Positions 26,359 through 36,156 of a DNA stretch of 64,000 bases are shown one piece after another. The stretch's first letter is position 1. Each line of letters begins with the position of its first letter. The DNA comes from Betaproteobacteria bacterium (GTDB lineage Bacteria; Pseudomonadota; Gammaproteobacteria; Burkholderiales; JACQAP01): assembly GCA_016194905.1 (NCBI GenBank), contig JACQAP010000034.1:62001-126000 (forward strand). Direction: 5' to 3'. The position numbers were made by a program, and so were the translations under genes. A model generated the notes under the pieces. It was not told the DNA's origin and made no database searches. It saw only the letters and a list, made by a program, of their open reading frames with translations.

Positions 26359-26550
26359 GTGCGGACCAACATTGTCATTGACGAAAAACTGATCGCGGAT
26401 GCAATCAAGGCTACCGGAGCACAAACCAAGCGAGAGGCCGTGGAGCTTGGACTCAAAGCCCTGATTCGGCTTAAGGAGCAGGAGGCGCTCAAGGGATTTC
26501 GCGGCAAGCTCAAGTGGCGGAGTGATCTGGACCGCATGCGAACCGACTGA
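26359..26550 (+). CDS. vapB: VapB-type antitoxin
   Basis: The 63-residue protein, starting at GTG, begins RTNIVIDEKLIADAIKATG, the ribbon-helix-helix DNA-binding start of VapB antitoxins with DUF2191 features, and ends in a basic region. Its stop overlaps the toxin start by one base (TGATG). It should neutralise VapC and repress the operon. Confidence 0.92.
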   Translation: MRTNIVIDEKLIADAIKATGAQTKREAVELGLKALIRLKEQEALKGFRGKLKWRSDLDRMRTD

Positions 26551-26951
26551 TGCTCCTGGTCGATTCCGGCGTATGGGTGGATTATTGCAACGGTCGGATT
26601 ACGGAGGAAACCGACCGCCTTGACGCACTTCTCGGGACCGAGCCTGTAGCGATTGGCGACCTGATACTAGCCGAGGTGCTGCAGGGATTCCGCAATGATG
26701 CCGACCATGCGACCGCAAAGCGGCTAATGACCAGTCTGACGATTTACGACCTGCTGGGAGCCACGCTGGCGCTCAAGACTGCCGACAACTATCGGGCGCT
26801 TCGAAAAAAAGGCGTCACCGTCCGCAAGACGACGGATGCAATCATTGCCACGTTCTGCATCGAAAACGGGATCCCGCTTTTATATTCCGATCGCGATTTT
26901 GATCCGTTTGTTAAACACCTCGGACTGAAGACGGCTCTTCGTCGCATTTAA
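26550..26951 (+). CDS. vapC: VapC-type PIN-domain toxin ribonuclease
   Basis: The 133-residue protein has the PIN acidic residues: LLVDSGVWVDY at residues 2-12, AEVLQGFR near 48, TTDAIIATFC near 98 and LYSDRDFDPF near 114. VapC toxins cleave specific RNAs. All key acidic residues appear present, so the toxin is probably active. Confidence 0.93.
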   Translation: MLLVDSGVWVDYCNGRITEETDRLDALLGTEPVAIGDLILAEVLQGFRNDADHATAKRLMTSLTIYDLLGATLALKTADNYRALRKKGVTVRKTTDAIIATFCIENGIPLLYSDRDFDPFVKHLGLKTALRRI

Positions 26952-27007
26952 GAAATCTATCGAACATCGGGCCCGCCATCAGCACAGGAAAAGGCGGTTG
27001 CCGCGCG

Positions 27008-28285
27008 TCAGTCGTTGATGGCCTGATACACCATTTGCTTGAACAGATAGCGGTCGTAACGTCGCGGCATGCCCGGCTGCCCTTGAGTCATCCATACGCA
27101 AATCAGTTCCTCTTTCGGATCGACGTAGAAGCCCGTGCCTGCCGCCCCCGCCCAGTAGTATTCGCCGGCCGAACCGGTAACTTCGAACCGGCCTGTTTCC
27201 CGTCTCACGGCGAAACCGAGCCCGAAGCCGGTGCCCGCCGGCAGCGTTGTCAGTCCCGAGGCTTTGGTGTCGCCGAGATGGTCCGCAGTCATGTACTGCA
27301 CGGTGGTGCGGCTCAACAACCGCACGCCACCGAGTTGGCCGCCGTTGATCATCATCTGCAGGAAGCGGGCATAGTCCGCGGCGGTTCCCACGCTGCCCGC
27401 GCCGCCAGCATCGTTCTTCTGGGGTACCGTAACATCGAGGAGGTTGATGGGGGTATTGGTCGCACGATCGGTGGCGAAGGGTTGCGCGAGCCGGTCGAGC
27501 TTTTCTTTCGGCACGATGAACGCCGAATCCGTCATGGCAAGCGGCGTGAAGATGCGCTCCTGGAGGAACTGGCCGAGGGGCATGCCGGATATCGCCTCGA
27601 TCACGCGCCCGAGCACGTCAGTCGACAAACTGTATTCGAATGTGCTGCCCGGCTGGTGCGCGAGCGGCACCTTCGCCAGGCGCTCGATCTGCTCGGTGGG
27701 CGTCACGTCCTTCCAGTCGACGCCTTCCTTCGCGTAAAGCTCCTTGACCTTGGGATGCGCGGTATAGGCTCCATACACGAACCCCGATGTGTGCCGGAGC
27801 AGATCCTGGATCGTAACCTCGCGATCGACCGGAACGTTGAAATATTTCGCCACCCCGGTGTAGGGGTCCGTCGAGGCGACGCTGACCTGCAGATTGGCGA
27901 GCGCCGGAATATATCTGGAGACGGGATCGGTCACGCGCAGCCGCCCCTCCTCCATCAGCATCATGGCCGCCACCGAGGTATACGGCTTGGTCATCGAGTA
28001 AAGACGGAAGATCGCATCCTTCGTCATCGGCTTGCCGCTCGCGGGGTCGAGTTGCCCGAAGCTCTCGAAGTAGACGATCTGACCTTTGCGCGCAACCAGT
28101 ATCACCGCACCCGGGTATTGTCCTTTCTCGATCTCGCCCTTGATTGCGGGACCGATACGCGCCAGACGCTCTGAGGAAAATCCGAAATCTTCAGGTGAAG
28201 CCGACGGCAGATCCGCCGCCCAGGTTGCAGCCATTACGGAAAATACAACCATCAAACACCCGAAGAGATTACGAATTCCTGTCAT
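27008..28285 (-). CDS. Serine hydrolase, beta-lactamase/class C family (S12)
   Basis: The 425-residue protein has a signal peptide (GCLMVVFSVMAATWA), the SxxK motif in LYSMTKPYTS near residue 102 and a tyrosine motif YSLSTDVLG near 211. These features match EstB-like esterases and D-alanyl-D-alanine carboxypeptidase relatives. It is probably exported. The ATG at 28285 is chosen because it starts the signal peptide; upstream codons are not coding. Confidence 0.85.
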   Translation of the reverse strand: MTGIRNLFGCLMVVFSVMAATWAADLPSASPEDFGFSSERLARIGPAIKGEIEKGQYPGAVILVARKGQIVYFESFGQLDPASGKPMTKDAIFRLYSMTKPYTSVAAMMLMEEGRLRVTDPVSRYIPALANLQVSVASTDPYTGVAKYFNVPVDREVTIQDLLRHTSGFVYGAYTAHPKVKELYAKEGVDWKDVTPTEQIERLAKVPLAHQPGSTFEYSLSTDVLGRVIEAISGMPLGQFLQERIFTPLAMTDSAFIVPKEKLDRLAQPFATDRATNTPINLLDVTVPQKNDAGGAGSVGTAADYARFLQMMINGGQLGGVRLLSRTTVQYMTADHLGDTKASGLTTLPAGTGFGLGFAVRRETGRFEVTGSAGEYYWAGAAGTGFYVDPKEELICVWMTQGQPGMPRRYDRYLFKQMVYQAIND

Positions 28286-28331
28286 GTCCGTCCCTCGATA
28301 ATTATTTAGTAGCGTATTTTTCTTAAGAGAC

Positions 28332-28892
28332 TCATCCAGCGGCGAGTCGTCCTGAGAACGTCTTGAGGTCCACGACTTCACCGTAGGCCGAGGCCAGAGC
28401 CGCCATGAACGCGCCGTGCACCAGCGTTGCGGGAATGATGTTGCCGCCGAACTCCAGATCGCAGGCTGCGCAGGCATCTTCGATCACCGTACAGCGATAA
28501 CCCATGTCGAATGCCGCTCTCACGGTGGCGTCCACGCACAGGTTGCTCATCGCGCCGCAGAAGAACAGTTCTTTCGCCCCGAGCACGTGGATGATCTTGG
28601 CCAGCGTAGTATCGCGAAACGCATTCGGATAATTCTTGGTGATCAGCATGTCGTCGCCCTGCGGCGTGACCCGCGGATCGATCTCTACGCCGGAAGTCCC
28701 ATCCAGTAGAAATCCGACTGCCGGATCCCTCTCTACATGCCGCACGTGAATGACCGGCATGCCTTGGGCACGGAACAGTGCGATCAGTGACGCGGCCCGC
28801 TCGACCGTGCGTTCGATGCCGGGTAGCACGAATTTGCCATCAGGAAAATAATCGCGCTGCAGGTCAATGACGATGAGGGCGGTGTCGAACAT
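28332..28892 (-). CDS. Isochorismatase-family cysteine hydrolase
   Basis: The 186-residue protein has Asp in LIVIDLQRDYF near residue 10, Lys in ITKNYPNAF near 85 and Cys in GAMSNLCVDATVR near 118. It is shorter and distinct from the biuret-hydrolase-like members of this window, closer to nicotinamidase or streptothricin-hydrolase relatives. It stands alone on the minus strand next to an XRE regulator. Confidence 0.85.
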   Translation of the reverse strand: MFDTALIVIDLQRDYFPDGKFVLPGIERTVERAASLIALFRAQGMPVIHVRHVERDPAVGFLLDGTSGVEIDPRVTPQGDDMLITKNYPNAFRDTTLAKIIHVLGAKELFFCGAMSNLCVDATVRAAFDMGYRCTVIEDACAACDLEFGGNIIPATLVHGAFMAALASAYGEVVDLKTFSGRLAAG

Positions 28893-28916
28893 CGTTTCAG
28901 GTAGCAGGTAGGAAAG

Positions 28917-29201
28917 TCAGGCAGCGAGGCGCATTTTCACCGGTATGCCCGCCTTGGCGCACAAGCCGACCAGATAATCGAGTGAAAGCAGCTCCACCTT
29001 GCCCCGCGTGATCTCCGATACGCGAGGTTGCGTAATGCCCAGTCTTTTTGCGGCATCCGCCTGAGTAAGAGCGCTATATTCCATCCACCCCCGCAATGCC
29101 TCGGCAAGTTGCGCACGCAGCAGCATGACAGCCGCCTCATGGGGCGGGAATCCCAGGTCGAGGAACACGTTTCCGCTGGATTTCGAAATTTTTGTGGTCA
29201 T
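28917..29201 (-). CDS. XRE-family helix-turn-helix regulator, antitoxin-like
   Basis: The 94-residue protein has an N-terminal FPPHEAAVMLLRAQL helix and the HTH segment LTQADAAKRLGITQPRVSEI near residues 45-64, as in HigA/XRE antitoxins. I see no intact toxin partner. A 16-bp perfect palindrome lies upstream and may be its operator. Confidence 0.85.
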   Translation of the reverse strand: MTTKISKSSGNVFLDLGFPPHEAAVMLLRAQLAEALRGWMEYSALTQADAAKRLGITQPRVSEITRGKVELLSLDYLVGLCAKAGIPVKMRLAA

Positions 29202-29306
29202 CGTCCAGCCCTTTTTTAATCGCGACCTTCATGTCCGCGCGAATCGTCTTCTGCTTTTCTCTCTTGGAAAGCATGCAGGACATAGCAGTAGCTTCACGCG
29301 ACGATT

Positions 29307-29322
29307 ATACGAATATTCGTAT
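29307..29322. promoter_or_regulatory. 16-bp palindrome, probable operator
   Basis: ATACGAATATTCGTAT is a perfect palindrome 106 bp upstream of the XRE regulator start, in an AT-richer stretch. It suits a dimeric HTH repressor. Confidence 0.6.
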
Positions 29323-29543
29323 CGACGTCAAGCATCGAGACATTAACGGCGCCCATGGTGCAGCGCATCCAGCCGCCCGGTTCTGGACTTGGCGGTCGGG
29401 CGGGTGCATGCTTTTCAGCCTGCCCGGTCGCGGGCGGGGACCTATGACGGCGCCATCGCGCACACGCTGCGCTCGCGCCACGGTCCGCGTCGCCTTATTT
29501 CGGCCGGAGAGAACAGAAGAATCGACTACGGGAGGGGAAAACC
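29323..29543. other. Region upstream of the NCS2-like permease
   Basis: No gene is supported here. The only clear signal is the GGGAGGGGAAAACC ribosome site directly before the permease start. Confidence 0.4.
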
Positions 29544-31088
29544 ATGAGTGCTGCCGGATCTGCTGCAAACCCGCGCTGGTGGGTGGCGGGCGACTGGAAC
29601 GGGTTCTTCGGTCTTTTCACCAACGTCCTGCTGAATGTCATTGTCCTCACCACGCTGTGCCTGTATGTCGTGCAGCTTCCGCCCGACACGGTGTACGGAC
29701 GGGTGCTGCCGGCGCTGGGCATTGCGCTGCCGATCGGCAACCTGTTCTACGCCTGGCTTGCCTACAAGCTGGCGAAGGAGACCGGTCGCTCCGATGTCAC
29801 GGCGATGCCGTACGGCCCGAGCGTGCCGCACATGTTCATCGTGGTGCTGGTCGTCATGCTGCCCACCTATCTTTCCACCAAGGACCCGATGATCGCCTAT
29901 GCCGCAGGGCTGGCCTGGTGCTTCATCATCGGCGTGATCGTTCTGCTCGGTTGCTTCGTCGGGCCGTGGATCCGCAAGATGACCCCGCGCGCCGCGATGC
30001 TCGGCACACTGGCCGGCATTTCCATCGCCTTCATCTCGATGCGCCCGGCCTTCCAGATGTGGGAAGTGCCCTGGATCGGCTTCGTCTGCTTCGCCATCGT
30101 GCTCATCGCCTGGACCGCCAACATCCGGCTCCCGGGCGGCGTTCCCGGCGGACTGGCCGCGGTGATTGTGGGCGCGGCGATCGGCTGGCTCGCCGCGGCC
30201 TTCGGCTGGAGCGACTACATGAAGGGCGCCGAAGTCGGCAAGGCCTTCGAGCAATTCGGCCTGCACCTGCCGTGGTTCTCCGCCGATGTATTCCGCGGTC
30301 TGGCGGGCATTGCCCCGCTGCTGGCCACCGCCATCCCGCTGGGGATCTACAACTTCACGGAAGCGATGAACAACGTGGAGAGCGCCTCGGCGGCGGGCGA
30401 CAACTACAACCTGCGCAAAATTCTCGCGGCGGACGGTATCGGTGCGATCGTCGGATCGATGCTGGGAAGCCCGTTCCCGCCGGCGGTGTATATCGGGCAT
30501 CCGGGCTGGAAGTCGGTAGGCGGGCGCATCGGTTATTCGTTCGCCACCGGTATCGCCATTGCGCTGGTCTGCTTCCTCGGACTCACCGCGCTGTTGCTGA
30601 ACCTGATTCCGCTGGTGGCGATCCTGCCGATCCTGCTGTACATCGGCCTGGTCATCGGCGCGCAGGCATTCCAGGCCAGCCCGGCAAAGCACGCGCCGGC
30701 GGTGGTGCTGGCCATCATCCCGAACATCGCCGAATGGGCCAAGATCAACATCGACGGTGCGCTCGGCGCGGCGGGCACCAGTGCCGACAAAGTCGGCATG
30801 GCCGCGCTCGGACAAGTGGGCGTCGTCTATCACGGCCTTGCCACACTCGGAGGCGGATCAGTGCTTGCCGGCATGGTGCTGGGTGCGATGGCAGCCTTCA
30901 TCATCGACTCCAAGCTGACCCACGCCGCCATCGTGGCGTTTGTCGGCGCGGCGTTCGCCTTCATCGGCCTGATCCACGGTCCGCAACTCGGCTGGATGGT
31001 GTCGCCGCTGGTCTCGCTCGGCTATGTGATGTTCGGCGCGGTGTGCCTGCTGATGTCGCGACAGGAGACGCCGCCCGCCGCGGCGTAG
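29544..31088 (+). CDS. NCS2-like (xanthine/uracil type) permease
   Basis: The 514-residue protein has about 12 membrane segments. Motifs such as DVTAMPYGPSVPHMF near residue 88, GIYNFTEAMNNVESASAAGD near 268 and LGSPFPPAVYIGHPGWK near 310 resemble the substrate-binding helices of nucleobase permeases and their distant relatives. It stands next to the carbamate kinase/FdrA operon on the opposite strand, so it may import the ureido or nucleobase-like substrate of that operon. Confidence 0.78.
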   Translation: MSAAGSAANPRWWVAGDWNGFFGLFTNVLLNVIVLTTLCLYVVQLPPDTVYGRVLPALGIALPIGNLFYAWLAYKLAKETGRSDVTAMPYGPSVPHMFIVVLVVMLPTYLSTKDPMIAYAAGLAWCFIIGVIVLLGCFVGPWIRKMTPRAAMLGTLAGISIAFISMRPAFQMWEVPWIGFVCFAIVLIAWTANIRLPGGVPGGLAAVIVGAAIGWLAAAFGWSDYMKGAEVGKAFEQFGLHLPWFSADVFRGLAGIAPLLATAIPLGIYNFTEAMNNVESASAAGDNYNLRKILAADGIGAIVGSMLGSPFPPAVYIGHPGWKSVGGRIGYSFATGIAIALVCFLGLTALLLNLIPLVAILPILLYIGLVIGAQAFQASPAKHAPAVVLAIIPNIAEWAKINIDGALGAAGTSADKVGMAALGQVGVVYHGLATLGGGSVLAGMVLGAMAAFIIDSKLTHAAIVAFVGAAFAFIGLIHGPQLGWMVSPLVSLGYVMFGAVCLLMSRQETPPAAA

Positions 31089-31120
31089 CGCCGTAAGGCG
31101 AGGCCGCGCAGCCGATATCT

Positions 31121-32074
31121 TCAGGCCGGCACGACGTGAGTGCCGGATGCGCCTGAAAGCGCGCGCCCGAGGTTGGGCGGATTGGTGATCAGTGCGCGAT
31201 CGCCGCCGCCTTCGAGGAAAGCGATGATCGCCTCGATCTTGGGACCCATGCTGCCTTTCGGAAACTGCCCCTCGGCGAGATAGCGCCGCGCGTCGGCGAG
31301 CACGATGCGCTCCAGCCAGCGCTGATCCGGCTTGCCGAAATTGACGGCCACCTTTTCCACGCCGGTGGAAACCACGAACAGCTCCGCACGGATGTCGCGC
31401 GCCAGCAGGCTGGACGCGAAATCCTTGTCGATCACCGCTTCCAGGCCCTGCAACCCGCCGTGTTCGTCGCGCAGCACGGGAATGCCGCCGCCGCCGCAAG
31501 CGATGACGATGTAGCCCAGGTCGATCAGCGCCTCGATGATGTCGCGCTCGATGATTTCCTGCGGCAAAGGCGAGGCCACCACCCGCCGCCAGCCGCGGCC
31601 GGCCTCCTCCTTCACGGTCCATCCCAGATCCTGTGCCAGCGACTTGGCGACGTCCTCGGTCATGTACGCACCGATCGGTTTGGTCGGAGCTTTGAAAGCC
31701 GGGTCGTTCGGATCCACCCGCACCTGCGTGACGATCGCGACCACCTTGCGCTTGAGTTTGCGGCGCTGAAATTCGTTGTAGAGCGCGCGCTGGAACATGT
31801 AGCCGATCGCACCCTGGGTGTCGGCGTCGGCATAGTCCACCGGCACCTCCGGCACGACGCCCTTGGCAATGCCCGAGCGGCGCAGGATGAAGCCCACCTG
31901 CGGGCCGTTGCCGTGGGTGAGCACCACCGTCCAGCCCGCCTCGACCATGTCCGCGACATACTGCGAAGTCATCGTCGCAGCTTTTACCTGGTCAGGAATC
32001 GATTGATGCTGATCGTCCAGGATGAGCGAGTTGCCGCCGACTGCCACGACCGCTGTGCGATTGCGTTTGCTCAT
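31121..32074 (-). CDS. Carbamate kinase
   Basis: The 317-residue protein has the amino-acid-kinase segments AVGGNSLI near residue 12, LTHGNGPQVGF near 54, CGGGGIPVL near 214 and KVAVNFGKPDQRWLE near 265. It transfers phosphate from carbamoyl phosphate to ADP, giving ATP, ammonia and CO2. It is the last gene of a minus-strand operon with DUF1116, FdrA and DUF2877 genes, the set known in E. coli as oxamate carbamoyltransferase plus its kinase (AllFGH, AllK). Confidence 0.94.
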   Translation of the reverse strand: MSKRNRTAVVAVGGNSLILDDQHQSIPDQVKAATMTSQYVADMVEAGWTVVLTHGNGPQVGFILRRSGIAKGVVPEVPVDYADADTQGAIGYMFQRALYNEFQRRKLKRKVVAIVTQVRVDPNDPAFKAPTKPIGAYMTEDVAKSLAQDLGWTVKEEAGRGWRRVVASPLPQEIIERDIIEALIDLGYIVIACGGGGIPVLRDEHGGLQGLEAVIDKDFASSLLARDIRAELFVVSTGVEKVAVNFGKPDQRWLERIVLADARRYLAEGQFPKGSMGPKIEAIIAFLEGGGDRALITNPPNLGRALSGASGTHVVPA

Positions 32075-32089
32075 CGCGGTGCCCTCTGT

Positions 32090-33529
32090 CTAGGACCGAG
32101 TGGACCGAACAATGCCGGGCACGGCCACGCCGACCCGGGACGCCAGCGCAATGACGGCCTGCGTGAAACACTCCAGCGGTGCACGCGTGATGCCCGCGCC
32201 GATCTGGCCGACGCCGGCTTCCTTGTGGGCGATGCCGGTGTTGATGATCGGCGTGATGTTGGTATCAAGCACGCGGCGGGCATCGATGCCCGCAGGCGTG
32301 CCGCTGAAATTTATCGCCGGCAGCGTGAACGCGCTGTTGCGGCCGAGCGTGATGTGGCGCATTTCGCGCGTGCTCGCGATCGCATCCTGCGGCGTACCGC
32401 CTACGAACTGCACGATGGCAGGCGCGGTGGCCATGGCAAAACCGCCGAGACCGGCGGTCTCGGTGATGGAACTGTCCCCCATGTCCGGCGCCGCGTGCTC
32501 CGGCCCATAGCTCGGGAAGTAAAGTCCGCCCACGACCGGGGAAGGCGCTTCGAACCACTGCTCACCGGTGCCCGAGAGGCGGATGCCGAAGCGCACGCCG
32601 TTACGCGACATGGCGGTGACCAGACTGCTTCCCGGCACGCCATGTGCGGCATCGAGCATCGACTTGCAGGCTGCCATCGACAGATTCAGAAAAAAATGGT
32701 CGTTGCCGGCGATGAACGTCACTGCGTCGGCGATCGCTGCCGCGTCGAAACCGGAATGCAGCGCCGCGGGCACGATCTTCTTCAGGAACAGCGAAGACGC
32801 CGCGGCGTTGCGGTTGTGGACTTCGTCGCCCATTTGCAGCGCCTGCGCGATCAGCGGCTTCAGCTCCAGCGGTCCGGACTTCGCGAGGGCGGCAGCCAGC
32901 GCGGGGGCGAGCACCTCGGCCATCCATCGCAGGCGTTTGATCACTTCCGGGGAATTGGCGCCGAAGCGCAGCACCTTGCCGAGACCCTCGTTCATGTTGG
33001 AATACGCGCGATTGCTGCCGGCGGCGTTTTCGATCACCCACACCGGCATCGACGGGCTGATGACCCCCGCCATAGGTCCCACCGTGGCGTGGTGGTGCGC
33101 AGATTCGAATGCGATCGTTCCGCCTTCGGCCAGCCGGCGGGCCGCCTCCGCGTCGGCGGCCCAGCCTTCGTACAGGATCGCTCCGATCACTGCGCCCTGC
33201 ATCGGCCCGCACATTTCCTGCCACGCGATCGGCGGCCCGGCGTGCAGGACCATGCGGCCGTCCATTCCCGGCATCTGCGCGCGGGCAACGCCGATCCCGG
33301 CAAGCACCGGTTGGGCGGCGAGAAAAGCCGCGTAGGCTTTTTCATTGGCGTGCTCCACCGCCGGGTGATTGAGCAGTTGCGCGAGGCTCCAGCCGGCGAC
33401 GCGGTTGCCGCCCGCCGGCGGCGTCCAGTCCACCTGCACCGATTTGCCGCCGGCCGACACGATGGAATCGGCAAACGACTGCAACCCGACGTTGATGATG
33501 CGTTTGTCCTCACGAAACAGCGTGCTCAT
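32090..33529 (-). CDS. DUF1116 (AllG/YlbE-like) carbamoyltransferase subunit
   Basis: The 479-residue protein resembles DUF1116 proteins found next to FdrA, with segments such as RVAGWSLAQLLNHPAVEHAN near the start and VGQIGAGITRAPLECFTQAV near the end. In E. coli the homologue is a subunit of oxamate carbamoyltransferase. It lies 15 bp upstream of the carbamate kinase gene and 21 bp downstream of fdrA, consistent with one transcript. Confidence 0.88.
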   Translation of the reverse strand: MSTLFREDKRIINVGLQSFADSIVSAGGKSVQVDWTPPAGGNRVAGWSLAQLLNHPAVEHANEKAYAAFLAAQPVLAGIGVARAQMPGMDGRMVLHAGPPIAWQEMCGPMQGAVIGAILYEGWAADAEAARRLAEGGTIAFESAHHHATVGPMAGVISPSMPVWVIENAAGSNRAYSNMNEGLGKVLRFGANSPEVIKRLRWMAEVLAPALAAALAKSGPLELKPLIAQALQMGDEVHNRNAAASSLFLKKIVPAALHSGFDAAAIADAVTFIAGNDHFFLNLSMAACKSMLDAAHGVPGSSLVTAMSRNGVRFGIRLSGTGEQWFEAPSPVVGGLYFPSYGPEHAAPDMGDSSITETAGLGGFAMATAPAIVQFVGGTPQDAIASTREMRHITLGRNSAFTLPAINFSGTPAGIDARRVLDTNITPIINTGIAHKEAGVGQIGAGITRAPLECFTQAVIALASRVGVAVPGIVRSTRS

Positions 33530-33550
33530 CGAATCCTCATTCTCTTCATT

Positions 33551-35161
33551 TCAGTGTCCGCTGCGCGGCTGCACACCCGCGGCGACGATGGCGGCGGCGA
33601 GCCGCACCGCCTGCGCATTGCTCTCAGTGAGCAGCATGCCGGCTTCGGTCAGCGCCCGGCTCTGGCGGGCGAGGTCCTGCGGGTCCGCGGCCGTGCCGCA
33701 GATTTGCCCGACGAACGCCACGCTGCGGCCCTGCGCGGCGGCGGCTGCGCGCGCGCGATGAATCGCCGGCACGAACTCGCTGGCCGGATCCATGTGGCTG
33801 CCATGGCCCAGCACCACGTCGAGAAGGATGACCGCCGTTTGCGGGTCCTCGGCCTCCTTCACGATACGCTCGGTGCGCAGACGGTAGTCGATCATCGGAT
33901 GCGGGCGGCCGCGGGTAAATACGTCATCGCCGAGGTCGACCAGCGTGTGATGATGGCTCTGCCAGACATCGGCGAGTTCGTGCGCATTGCGCGTCGGTGT
34001 ATTCGAGTGCACCCCGGCCAGAAGTTCGCCGAGCAGCAGCGTCGCCTCGTAGCAGAACGTGCCTCCGCTGTAGAGTCCGCGCAGGTAGCGTTGCGATTCG
34101 GCAAATTTCGGCAATCCGGCAGGCAAATCCGGCACGCCGGTGTAACTGTCGCGCGGCTTTTCTCCCTTGACGATGGCAACTGCCGCGCGGGCGGCGTCCT
34201 CCAGGGTCTTCACCGCGTGCACGCCCTTGCGCGCTATGCTCGCGGGATCGGCGCCGAGGAACACCACCACCACCGGCTTGCCCGCCTTTGCTGCCTCGGC
34301 CAGCACTCGCTCTGCCACATCGGGTGAAGGCGGCTTCGAGATCAAGACCACGACCTGCGTCGCGGGATCGGCAGCGAGATCCTTGAGGCCCTTCAGCATC
34401 GAGATGCCGCCGATCTCCCGATGCAGGTCGCGCCCGCCGGTGCCGATCGCTTGCGAGATGCCCGAGCCGAGGCGATCGACCAGCACGCTCACCTGTTGCA
34501 GACCGGTGCCCGAGGCGCCCACCGCGCCGACCGGGCCGCGCTTCACCACGTTGGCGAAGGCAAGTGGCGTGCCGTTGATGATGGCGGTGCCGCAGTCCGG
34601 CCCCATGACGATGAGGTCGCTATCGCGCGCGAACTCCTTGAGCGCGAGCTCTTCCTCCACCGACACGTTGTTGCTGAACAGCATGACGTTGAGCCCGAGC
34701 CGCAACGCCTTCATCGCTTCCGCCGCCGCGTAATCGCCGGGCGTGGATATGAGTGCCATGTTGGCATCGCCGGCGACTTTCAGCGCCATCTGAATGCTGC
34801 GCGGACGCAGCGCCGCGTGCGTCTCGCCGCCGTCGTCCTCGGCCTGCCGGGTGAGGCTCTTCATCGCCTCCTCGATCGCCGCGGGCAGGGCTGATTTCTC
34901 GCCCTGCACCACGATCAGCAGGTCGCTTGCGTGCGCACCCTTCGCGTCGACGCGCAAGCCGGCTTCCGCCAGCAGCGCCAGGTTGTTCTCGGTGGCCATC
35001 ACCGCCGAGGCCTGTTCCACGCCCGGCAGCCTGCCCAGCATCGCCGACAGTTGCATCAGCGACACCGAGTCCCGGTATTCTCGGGAAACGATTTTCACCA
35101 GAATGGCAGACAAGTCACGCTCTCCAGATTCATCAGGCGACTGCGGCCGTTCGGCCGGCAT
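33551..35161 (-). CDS. fdrA: FdrA (AllF-like), acyl-CoA-synthetase-fold carbamoyltransferase subunit
   Basis: The protein of about 536 residues starts near VKIVSREYRDSVSLMQLSAM, as FdrA does, and contains an SCS-like fold with GPDCGTAIING near residue 180 and GVHSNTPTRNAHELAD. In E. coli FdrA is part of oxamate carbamoyltransferase. The given start is the ATG at 35161, which overlaps the upstream gene by 29 bp; a TTG or GTG some 20 codons later, behind a GGAGAG site, is equally plausible. Confidence 0.88.
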   Translation of the reverse strand: MPAERPQSPDESGERDLSAILVKIVSREYRDSVSLMQLSAMLGRLPGVEQASAVMATENNLALLAEAGLRVDAKGAHASDLLIVVQGEKSALPAAIEEAMKSLTRQAEDDGGETHAALRPRSIQMALKVAGDANMALISTPGDYAAAEAMKALRLGLNVMLFSNNVSVEEELALKEFARDSDLIVMGPDCGTAIINGTPLAFANVVKRGPVGAVGASGTGLQQVSVLVDRLGSGISQAIGTGGRDLHREIGGISMLKGLKDLAADPATQVVVLISKPPSPDVAERVLAEAAKAGKPVVVVFLGADPASIARKGVHAVKTLEDAARAAVAIVKGEKPRDSYTGVPDLPAGLPKFAESQRYLRGLYSGGTFCYEATLLLGELLAGVHSNTPTRNAHELADVWQSHHHTLVDLGDDVFTRGRPHPMIDYRLRTERIVKEAEDPQTAVILLDVVLGHGSHMDPASEFVPAIHRARAAAAAQGRSVAFVGQICGTAADPQDLARQSRALTEAGMLLTESNAQAVRLAAAIVAAGVQPRSGH

Positions 35162-36140
35162 TGCTTTCGAATTGAGCGGCGCGCGGGAGCGGATGCCTCG
35201 GTGGACGATCCGGCGACGGCGCCTCCTGCGTCGCCAGGTCCGGCGCATAGCCGAACAGCAGGCCGCACAGCGTATCCGCGCCCGAGCTGTGTCCGCTCGC
35301 CAGCGCACGCGCGGTCGCCTCGACGACATCGCCCGCGCCCGAGATCGCAACCGTCACATCGACCAAGCGCTCGGCGAATCGCCCCTGCGCCGCGTCGCTC
35401 AGCATCTGGCGGCTGATTGCATTGGTGCGCAGGACAAGCGGCGCGAGCGAATCGGCCAGCGACCGCAGCATCGCGTCGATGCCGCTTTCGAAGCCGGCAC
35501 GGCTCCGGAGCGCCGCCAGATAGCCGGCGATGAAGTCGTCACCCGAAGGCGTCAATCCAGGACCGAGCCCCACGAGTCGCGCCGCCGCCCCGGCGACGGC
35601 CGTGACGTCATGCCGTTCGGTTGCCCGCGCGAGCATCGGCAGCGTGTGCGAAAGCCGGGTGGCGAATGCGCGTTCGACCGAAGAACGCGCACTGGCGGGA
35701 GCGGCAAGCAGCGGCCCAAATCCCCGCTCCGGCGCGCGTTCGACCAGGGTCGCGCGCAACTCGTGCAGCGCCACCGCGATGGCGGCGCCGCCAGGATCCA
35801 TCGAGACGGCGGCGACGGCGCCGCGCCAGACGGCGGCACCGGACAGGTCGACGGTAATGCCCGCGTTGGTTATGCGCAGCGCCGCATGATCGAGAATCGC
35901 ACTCTGCCCCGGAATCAGCCAAGACTCGAATGACGCGACCGGGCTGGCCAGCCGGATGCCGTGCGGAAGGTTGCCCAGATCGCTCGCCAGCAGGGTTACC
36001 AACTCGCCCGCATCCGTTTCGATGTTGCAGGCGCGGCGGAAGACGCTGTGCAGCCGCCCGTGGGCGCGCGCGGGCACAAGATCTCCAACGCAGTCCGAGA
36101 TTTCGGTGTCGGACACGAGGTCGCGCGGATCGCGGCTCAC
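35133..36140 (-). CDS. DUF2877 (AllH/YlbF-like) carbamoyltransferase subunit
   Basis: The 335-residue protein has the DUF2877 signature LVGLGPGLTPSGDDFIAGYL near residue 190, a glycine-rich loop conserved in the family. Together with FdrA and DUF1116 it should form a carbamoyltransferase that phosphorolyses an N-carbamoyl amide. It starts 16 bp downstream of an isochorismatase-family gene in the same operon. Confidence 0.88.
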   Translation of the reverse strand: MSRDPRDLVSDTEISDCVGDLVPARAHGRLHSVFRRACNIETDAGELVTLLASDLGNLPHGIRLASPVASFESWLIPGQSAILDHAALRITNAGITVDLSGAAVWRGAVAAVSMDPGGAAIAVALHELRATLVERAPERGFGPLLAAPASARSSVERAFATRLSHTLPMLARATERHDVTAVAGAAARLVGLGPGLTPSGDDFIAGYLAALRSRAGFESGIDAMLRSLADSLAPLVLRTNAISRQMLSDAAQGRFAERLVDVTVAISGAGDVVEATARALASGHSSGADTLCGLLFGYAPDLATQEAPSPDRPPRHPLPRAAQFESNAGRTAAVA

Positions 36141-36156
36141 TACGGCATCGCAGCGC

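Noticed and set aside
29202-29291. Possible toxin gene upstream of the XRE regulator
   Set aside because: A short minus-strand frame (MSCMLSKREKQ) overlaps the regulator start but has no resemblance to HigB/RelE toxins and is too short.
31460-34327. A 955-codon open frame on the plus strand opposite carbamate kinase, DUF1116 and FdrA genes
   Set aside because: The opposite strand encodes three clearly conserved proteins. The long frame is a by-product of high-GC codon use and its translation is rich in Arg and His with no domain.
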